In this document: piece by piece, positions 57,687 through 64,000 of the stretch
Layout: every line of letters starts with the position of its first letter
Numbering within the stretch: the stretch's first letter is position 1
Assembly (NCBI GenBank): GCA_023362775.1
Contig: JALMGJ010000004.1
Location: 51,604,298 to 51,668,297, forward strand
DNA from: Charina bottae
Taxonomy: Eukaryota > Chordata > Lepidosauria > Squamata > Charinaidae
Reading direction: 5' to 3'
Length of the DNA stretch: 64,000 nt
Notes under the pieces: model-generated
What the model saw: the letters and a program-made list of their open reading frames with translations, nothing else
Told to the model about the DNA's origin: nothing
Database searches by the model: none
Translations under genes and position numbers: made by a program

Positions 57687-59644
57687 TTTTGAACCTGCAA
57701 TTTATTGTTATCAGCAATGGGGGGGGGGAGACCTGAATATTATTTACATGACATTTTGACTAACATCTTTTACATCAGGGGCAGGTTGGGACTAAATCAA
57801 AATTTTACTGAGCTAATGCTCATTTTAATGAATGACAAACATGTCCCTCATTTTAGCTTTTATTGCAAATACATTCATATTTTAATTGCCTCACAATCAT
57901 TTAATCCATACATGCAAAAAAGTTTTATTGAAAAAGATTTAATCAATGATTTCCTCAGTCATAATATTGGTTTTGTAAAGTGGAACTCAGCAAAATTCTA
58001 CTACTACCCTTCTGAAGCCATATTATTATTCTCGTTAGAAAATATTTTTAGATTTCTATACAAGATGTCATACTTGAATGACTACTGCATGGGGAAAAAG
58101 CCTTGCTTGTGAATTTCTCTGCAATAAACTTTCATGTTACTGTGAATTGAAACTAAGGTGCTGGTTGATAGATAGCACGTGCCCTTTCTCCGAACTCCCC
58201 CTAAGTGGAAGGAAATAAGGTCTTAATAAGTCTAGTCTGATTTTCCATGGGAATTCTTGGACTGTCAGTGGTGTTACAAACTAGCAAAAAGGCTTTGTCA
58301 AGCTGGGGTATTTGTCAGGAGTGTAAAGATGACAACTTTGATCAGGTTAAGGAAGCCTGGGCTGTCAAAATCAGAATTCTGAGTCTCATAAAATCAAAAG
58401 GGAAAATATGCATAAAATATATTATTGGGTGGCCCCTGGTTTGACAAAGCCTGGCCCCTAGCCAAGAGTTTTGAGGGCATTTTCACAGCCTCCCACAGTT
58501 GCCATGTTGCCAACCTGGGGTTTACAGAGATTTGGAATGTCTGATAAAGCTTCTATGATGATTGTGGATATTTTACTGTTTCTTGATAATGGTAATGCAG
58601 TTGATTTGAAGAGTCCCTGATATTTGTTAAAATCAAAGAAATGGCAGAGTGCTGTATCTAGCACAGTGCCTGAGAGTTTTGACAGGACTAAACTGGAATC
58701 AGTTTTTCACAAACTGATGTGTATAATATTATGGCCCAGCTATTACTGAAGTAGCAGACCTGTATCACAACTGTATTGCTTCAAAATGCACAAGAAGGCT
58801 TACATCAGTCTCTTCTTTCAAAAACAGTTATGGACCAGACATTGGGGACTGTTTCTCTGCCATCAACAGGCATGGGTGAAGAGCATCTTGCATTCTGAAG
58901 TGGCATATTTCATCCAAAAAAAGGTTTACCAGTTTATTGAGAATTAAGCCTATTAACAACTGCATTAGAGGTTCCTCTGGACTCATGGTTCAGAGGACAA
59001 AGGATTGTACAACAGACCAAACTATTTTTAACCAGAGAAGAAGAAGTGGCAGTAGCACATATAAAATGCAATCTTTTGAGGAAGTGAGTAGTGATGGCAG
59101 CTGTCTCACGTGCTATTTATGTTGTAAGTTGTTTCTTCTGCAACAACCATGTGGATGAAAGAAGGGTTCCTGGTGAGCAAGCCTGCTTTGTACTCTTCTA
59201 CTTGATTTGAAACTGTAGGACTTCTTTCAGGGGTCCTTTCTACCACAGTCTTCCTGAAGGACAAGTCTTCTTAATGCTGTAGAGGAACACATAGAATGGT
59301 AGGTTCATTAAAAATCTTTGCATTTCTTTTGAAAAATAATTGTATTGGGAATTGATATTTGTGTCTAAGAATTCTTTCCAAGACTTCATTGTTCTTTTTA
59401 AAATTTATTTATACTGAATCTACTCCATTTCCTAAAACTCTTATTTTCTAAAAAATTAATGAATGTTATTTGCAGAAAAGAGGCTAATGAATGGGTTTAT
59501 TCACCTTAAAAATTGGCTTTTATTAGTATGCCTACTTTAGATTATAAGCCTGAACTTCATACTCATTCATGCAGAAAATATAAAAATCTCAATAAATTCT
59601 TAAGAAGGGTTTAGTTTGCAACCTTGGTCCTGACAAACATAGCC
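57687..59644. other. Intergenic, no gene seen
   Basis: About 2 kb of AT-rich DNA. An open stretch at 57705-58112 (135 codons) is rich in Phe, Tyr, Ile and Leu, as expected of chance AT-rich frames, with no known domain. No repeat recognised. Confidence 0.5.
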
Positions 59645-59850
59645 AAAATTATGTCCGAAAGATCCGGCTGGGTGACCTTGGGCCAGTCACACACTCTCGG
59701 CCCAACTCACCTCACAGGGTTGCTGTTGTGGGGAAAATAGGAGGAGGAAGGAGTATTAGGTACGTTCGCCGCCTTGAGTTATTTATAAGAATAATAAAAG
59801 CAGGATAAAAATTAAATAAATTAAATAAATAAATAAATAATACAGTTTCA
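59645..59850 (+). mobile_element. LINE 3'-end fragment (GCCGCCTTGAG family)
   Basis: GGGTGACCTTGGGCCAGTCA, CCCAACTCACCTCACAGGGT, AAAATAGGAGGAGGAAGGAG and GTTCGCCGCCTTGAGTTATT, ending in an AAATAAATAAATAAAT tail. The best-preserved copy of this family in the window. Confidence 0.7.
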
Positions 59851-60153
59851 CAGATAGGTCAAAACATAGAGTTTAGAGGAATGTAGCCTGATGTTTTAAC
59901 TCTAGCTGATATGAAACTCAGCTGATGTGTCTGACCAAGTTGATTTGTCATGAAACCATTCATACATCTTTTTCTCTCACTTCTACAACCATATGTTCTT
60001 CATCCCTCTTTCTTTTTAAGTTTCAGCATTTCCCACACATTTTCAGTTCTCTGCTAAGTTCCCCCTAGAACATTTTAATTGCTTGATTTGGGGGGGGGGG
60101 AAGTAGAAGTAAAAACATTTACGGAAATTACCATTATCACCTGACATGCTATC

Positions 60154-60955
60154 TGTAGGTTGAGTCATGGCAACTGGATTTCTTTCTTTTGGTTGAAACG
60201 TTTTGCTGCTTTTCCAAGTTGCTTCTTCAGTCTGGGCAAAAGTTGGTGTAAAGGTAAAGGTTCCCCCCGCACACTTGTGCAGTCGTGTCCGACTCTAGGG
60301 GCCAGTGCTCATCTCCGTTTGTTAGCCGAAGAGTCAGCAATGTCTGAAGACGCTTCCATGGTCATGTGGCCGCATGACGCGCGTGGAACACTGTTACCAT
60401 CCCACCGAAATGGTACCTATTCATCTACTTGCATTTGCATGCTTTCGAATTGCTAGGTTGGCAAGAGCTGGAGCTAGTGCGGGAGCTCACTCCATCATGC
60501 GAGGCTAGGGATTCGAACCTCCGAACGTGCGATCTTCTGATCGACAAGCCTGGCGTCTTACCCGCTGAGCCACCGTGCCCCTAAAGTTGGTGAGGGGACC
60601 CCATATAAGTCTTCCAGGGTGGCTGTATTGACCTTACACCTGATTGGCTTGTTAATTGGGCAATTGAGGTGTAGATAGTTTTTGGGATGTCTTACCCCTA
60701 AAACCTTTATTCATCCCCAAGTGGATCGTTAAATGTGGCCTTGCTGGTGAAATTGTGAAGTGGTCTTAATCTTCCTGGGGACTAATGAAAGAGCAGCATG
60801 ATAAATGGGGGACAATTTATCATGCTGTTATCATGAGAGGGGTTAAGGAATCCATTCATGCCAAAGTGGAAAATCCTTCCCTCAATAGAGGCGGAGGCCT
60901 CAGGCACAACTTGTCCCCTTTTTCCTCCATCCTGCTAGTAATTAAATATATTTCA
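60154..60955 (-). mobile_element. Rearranged PLE fragment (family B), split by a Sauria SINE
   Basis: 60154-60248 is a diverged terminal repeat in the same orientation as 55743 (GGTTGAGTCATGGCAACTGG, TTGCTTCTTCAGTCTGG). 60593-60800 continues as PLE 3' sequence (AAGTGGTCTTAATCTTCCTG). At about 60800-60835 there is a hairpin (AGCATGATAAAT...ATTTATCATGCT). After it the coding part runs in the opposite (+) sense: RGVKESIHAKVENPSLNRGG at 60838-60897. So this copy is also an inverted pair, with its turning point inside the coding region. Confidence 0.62.
60249..60582 (-). mobile_element. Sauria SINE nested in PLE fragment
   Basis: Starts TAAAGGTAAAGGTTCCCCCC and ends at the tRNA-like head GAGCCACCGTGCCCCT. 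Perfect 10-bp duplication AAAGTTGGTG at 60239-60248 and 60583-60592. It interrupts the PLE sequence, so it is younger than the PLE insertion. Confidence 0.9.
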
Positions 60956-61335
60956 GGCCCTCCGGTTCCAATTTATATCAATTTCTTTATTCTTTTCTTA
61001 CAGCATATGACATTTTCTCCACATATTTTCTTCCAATTAACCTGCCATTTTATTCATAAAAACAGATATAAAAATATAAGCTGCTCAAAAAAATAAAGGG
61101 AACACTGAAATAAGACATCCTAGATCTGAATGAATGAAATATTCGTATTAATTACTTTGTTCATTACATAGTTGAATGTGCTGACAACAAAATCACACAA
61201 AAAGCAATGGAAATCAAATGTAAGCAACCCCTGGAGGTCTGGATGTGGAGTTACACTCAAAAATTAAAGTGGAAAAGAACACTAAAGGCTGATCCAACGT
61301 TGATGTAATGTCCTTAAAACAAGTCAAAATGAGGC

Positions 61336-61920
61336 TCAGTAGTGTGTGTGGCCTCCACGTGCCTGTATGACCTCCCTACAACGCCTGGGCATGCTCCTGA
61401 TGAGGTGGCGGATGGTCTCCTGAGGGATCTCCTCCCACACCTGGACTAAAGCATCCCCCAACTCCTGGACAGTCTGTGGTGCAACGTGGCGTTGGTGGAT
61501 GGAGCGAGACATGATGTCCCAGATGTGCTCAATTGGATTCAGGTCTGGGGAACGGGCGGGCCAGTCCATAGCATCAATGCCTTCGTCTTGCAGGAACTGC
61601 TGGCACACTCCAGCCACATGAGGTCTAGCATTGTCTTGCATTAGGAGGAACCCAGGGCCAACCGCACCAGCATATGGTCTCACAAAGGGTCTGAGGATCT
61701 CATCTCGGTACCTAATGGCAGTCAGGCTACCTCTGGCGAGCACATGGAGGGCTGTGCGGCCCCCTAAAGAAATGCCACCCCACACCATTACTGACCCACT
61801 GCCAAACCGGTCATGCTGGAGGATGTTGCAGGCAGCAGAACGTTCTCCACGGCGTCTCCAGACCCTGTCACGTCTGTCACATGTGCTCAGTGTGAACCTG
61901 CTTTCATCTGTGAAGAGCAC
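61336..61920 (-). pseudogene. Tc1 transposase, C-terminal DDE part
   Basis: Catalytic domain: [11 protein letters not shown] (first Asp), GSVMVWGGIS, LMQDNARPHVAG (second Asp) and WPARSPDLNPIEHIWD (Glu). There are 34 residues between the second Asp and the Glu: the DD34E signature of Tc1. It ends normally at GGHTHY and is open throughout, but it is separated from the N-terminal part by a frameshift near 61950. Confidence 0.9.
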
Positions 61921-62405
61921 AGGGCGCCAGTGGCGAAGTTGCCAATCTTGTGTTCTCTGGCAAATGCCAAACGTCCTGCACGGTGTTGGGCTGTAAGCAC
62001 AACCCCCACCTGTGGACGTCGGGCCCTCGTACCACCCTCATGGAGTCTGTTTCTGACCGTTTGAGCAGCCACACGCACATTTGTGGCCCACTGGAGGTCA
62101 TTTTGCAGGGCTCTGGCAGTGTTCCTCCTGTCCCTCCTTGCACAAAGGCGGAGGTAGCGGTCCTGCTGCTGGGTTGTTGCCCTCCTACGGCCTCCTCCAC
62201 GTCTCCTGATGTACTGACCTGTCTCCTGGTAGTGCCTCCATGCTCTGGACACTACGCTGACAGACACAGCAAACCTTCTTGCCACAGCTCGCATTGATGT
62301 GCCATCCTGGATGAGCTGCACTACCTGAGCCACTTGTGTGGGTTGTAGACTCCGTCTCATGCTACCACTAGAGTGGAAGCACCGCCAGCATTCAAAAGTG
62401 ACCAA
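61887..62405 (-). pseudogene. Tc1 transposase, N-terminal DNA-binding part
   Basis: Starts upstream of [20 protein letters not shown] (the likely true Met is ~14 residues into the frame). Two helix-turn-helix segments of paired-like type ([34 protein letters not shown]) bind the terminal repeats. The frame departs from the Tc1 family near FAREHK at about 61950, consistent with loss of one base, and runs into a stop at 61887. Confidence 0.88.
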
Positions 62406-62656
62406 ACCATCAGCCAGAAAGCATAGGAACTGAGAAGTGGTCTGTGGTCACCACCTGCAGATCCACTCCTTTATTGGGGATGTCTTGCTAACTGCCTATG
62501 CTTTCTGCCTGTTGTCTATTCCATGTGCACAACAGCATGTGAAATTGATTGTCAATCAGTGTTGCTACCTAAGTGGACAGTTTGATTTCACAGAAGTGTG
62601 ATTGACTTGGACTTACATTGTGTTGTTTCAGTGTTCCCTTTATTTTTTTGAGCAGT

Positions 62657-63235
62657 ATATTATTTTAACAAAGACTAAAATGATAGGACAGATTATATTA
62701 TTAATTACTAATACAATTAATAATTCTATTATTAGGTTATACTTTTAACCTAGTGAACTTCTAAACAGCAATTTTAACTGTTCAAGCACAGGCCATCTAT
62801 TTTAAATTTTCTCATGATATGTTCTGAATTTGATGTTAATGAATAACCCCTAATTGATGTTTTTATATCAGTGCCAGATGAATGAAATGTAATACAAGTT
62901 AACTACTTAATATCCTTATTTTTTTTAAATCATAAAGTTATATATTTGACCAGTTTTCTCATGCACTGGGGGGAGTTTTGTGTTAACCATCAAATAGAGA
63001 AATTAAAAAACATCCATGACACTGTGATGCATATGAGAAGTTTGTGGACTTTACAGCAGATGGTACAAGAATTCCTTCAACAGATATCATGTCTGTGTTT
63101 ATCTAGAAATCCTTGTCTATTCAAACCACTGTACGCCTCTTCTTTGTGATGTCAAGCCCAGACTGTGCAGCAGAGACGGGACAATGTGTTTGGTCCGCAT
63201 TTCATTGCAAATTTGGCAACTTTGGGTGGGAAAAA
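62657..63235. other. Intergenic, no gene seen
   Basis: AT-rich, nothing recognised. Confidence 0.5.
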
Positions 63236-63722
63236 GGGACGCGGTGGCTCACCAGGTTAAACTGCTGAGCTGTAGGCTGCAGATCAGAAGTTCTGCAGTT
63301 CGAATCCCGCGCAACGAGGTGAGCTCTCGTTGCTAGTCCCAGCTCCTGTCAACCCAACAGTTCGAAAGCTTTGCAAGTAGATAAATGGGTACCACCTTAA
63401 GTGGGCTAATTTGCTGGCGTCCTGTCGGGAAGTTGGCACCACCGGAGGAAAAAGATCGGAGGAAGATCGAATGGCAGGCGGTGACGACGGACCCGGATGC
63501 AACAGCTACAGGACGTCAGCAGCCAGCTCAAGGCATCCTGGGAATTGTAGTCCAGAGCCTGAAAGGGTCGGTTCCCTTACCCCCTCCCCTCATGCGCGGT
63601 TAAAATGGTAAATTGTATAATTAATGTATATATGCTTGTAAGCCACCTAGAGTCCTCCATTAGGGAGGGAATAGGCGGGGTATAAATAGCACAATAAATA
63701 AATAAATAAATAAATAAATAAA
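63236..63722 (+). mobile_element. SINE with Sauria-like head and L2-type tail
   Basis: tRNA-like head (CGGTGGCTCACCAGGTTAAA, CAGTTCGAATCCC), a body related to the Sauria SINE (CAACAGTTCGAAAGC, AAGTAGATAAATGGGTACCA), a unique middle, then a LINE-type 3' end (TAAGCCACCTAGAGTCCTCC, GGCGGGGTATAAATAG) with an (AAAT)n tail. So the 3' end is not the Bov-B type of the other SINEs here. Confidence 0.65.
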
Positions 63723-64000
63723 TGTTGCCTATTCCAGTGTATGCCTGGATCGGAAACTGCTCACAGGATAAAATCTGTAAAGTACTTTCTGGACATTGCA
63801 TTATAGTTCATCAATATGTAGAACAAAAATGTATGAAGAAATGGGAATATATAAATGTATTTATTAGAAGAAAATGGTTAGCAAAAAAAGAGGTATATTT
63901 GAGGGACAGTGCACAGAAAAGGATGCAGAAAAGAGCCTCCATTCTTGTTCAACGTATTGCCTTATCCAGCATCAACAGTTTCGTTTCCCTTACCCTATTC
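63723..64000. other. Right edge, no gene seen
   Basis: AT-rich. A short frame (TGKVLSGHCIIVHQYVEQKC-like) has no recognisable domain. No sign of the next gene expected in this region (TLR7/TLR8 in mammals). Confidence 0.4.

Larger units (their letters stand above)
61080..62656 (-). mobile_element. Tc1-like DNA transposon, one visible frameshift
   Basis: About 1.58 kb between terminal inverted repeats CTGCTCAAAAAAATAAAGGG (61081) and its reverse complement CCCTTTATTTTTTTGAGCAG (ending 62655), extended by AACACTGAAA on each side. TA follows at the right; the left flank has a slightly altered junction. The transposase lies on the minus strand in two overlapping frames. The long perfect terminal match suggests youth. 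Confidence 0.9.

Noticed and set aside
57705..58112. 135-codon + strand frame
   Set aside because: AT-rich, Phe/Tyr/Ile/Leu-biased chance frame directly after a G-run; no homology recognised.
52901..64000. Search for TLR7/TLR8 coding sequence downstream of PRPS2
   Set aside because: No leucine-rich repeat or TIR-domain coding sequence is visible; the gene, if present, lies beyond the window.

Overview
The window looks like a piece of a squamate reptile (lizard or snake) nuclear genome. The evidence is spliced vertebrate genes with GT-AG introns, several Sauria-type tRNA SINEs with Bov-B-like 3' ends, an L2-like LINE, Penelope-like elements, Tc1 and many hAT miniature elements. There is no prokaryotic-style gene organisation, CRISPR array or tRNA gene.

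Two host genes are present, both on the + strand, in the order known from the FRMPD4-PRPS2 region of other amniotes. The window opens inside FRMPD4 (PDZ-FERM synaptic scaffold): a large coding exon (1-1110), a 4.25 kb intron, then the C-terminal exon (5361-6673) and a 3' UTR with a likely poly(A) signal near 7244. About 17 kb of repeat-rich intergenic DNA follows. PRPS2 (phosphoribosyl pyrophosphate synthetase 2) starts in a CpG island at about 24.1-24.35 kb. All seven coding exons can be placed (24350 to 50146); together they give an intact 318-codon frame with correct splice phases. A probable distal poly(A) signal lies at 52877. I see no gene from 52.9 kb to the end.

Most of the rest is transposon-derived. 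Main items: (1) a 2 kb hAT-type element (14817-16810) with a perfect 8-bp target duplication, carrying a CpG-rich segment that includes the first coding exon of SRD5A3; (2) four fold-back (inverted-repeat) elements with 30-37 bp one-sided tails, 12-15 bp target duplications and hammerhead-ribozyme-like cores, which I interpret as Penelope-like (PLE) terminal-repeat pairs, plus two PLE fragments that still encode the C-terminal part of the PLE ORF; (3) an L2-like LINE with a 1041-codon intact endonuclease/reverse transcriptase frame in antisense inside PRPS2 intron 1; (4) a Tc1 transposon with one visible frameshift; (5) six small hAT elements with recognisable 8-bp target duplications, most fitting nnnTAnnn; (6) four Sauria SINEs, one nested in a PLE fragment.

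The host-gene signals most worth testing are a possible 15-nt in-frame microexon in PRPS2 intron 2 (40448-40462), exactly where a human PRPS2 isoform has a 3-residue insertion, and a pyrimidine-rich tract in the PRPS2 5' leader. All family assignments rest on recognition of motifs and protein similarity from memory; no database search was possible.
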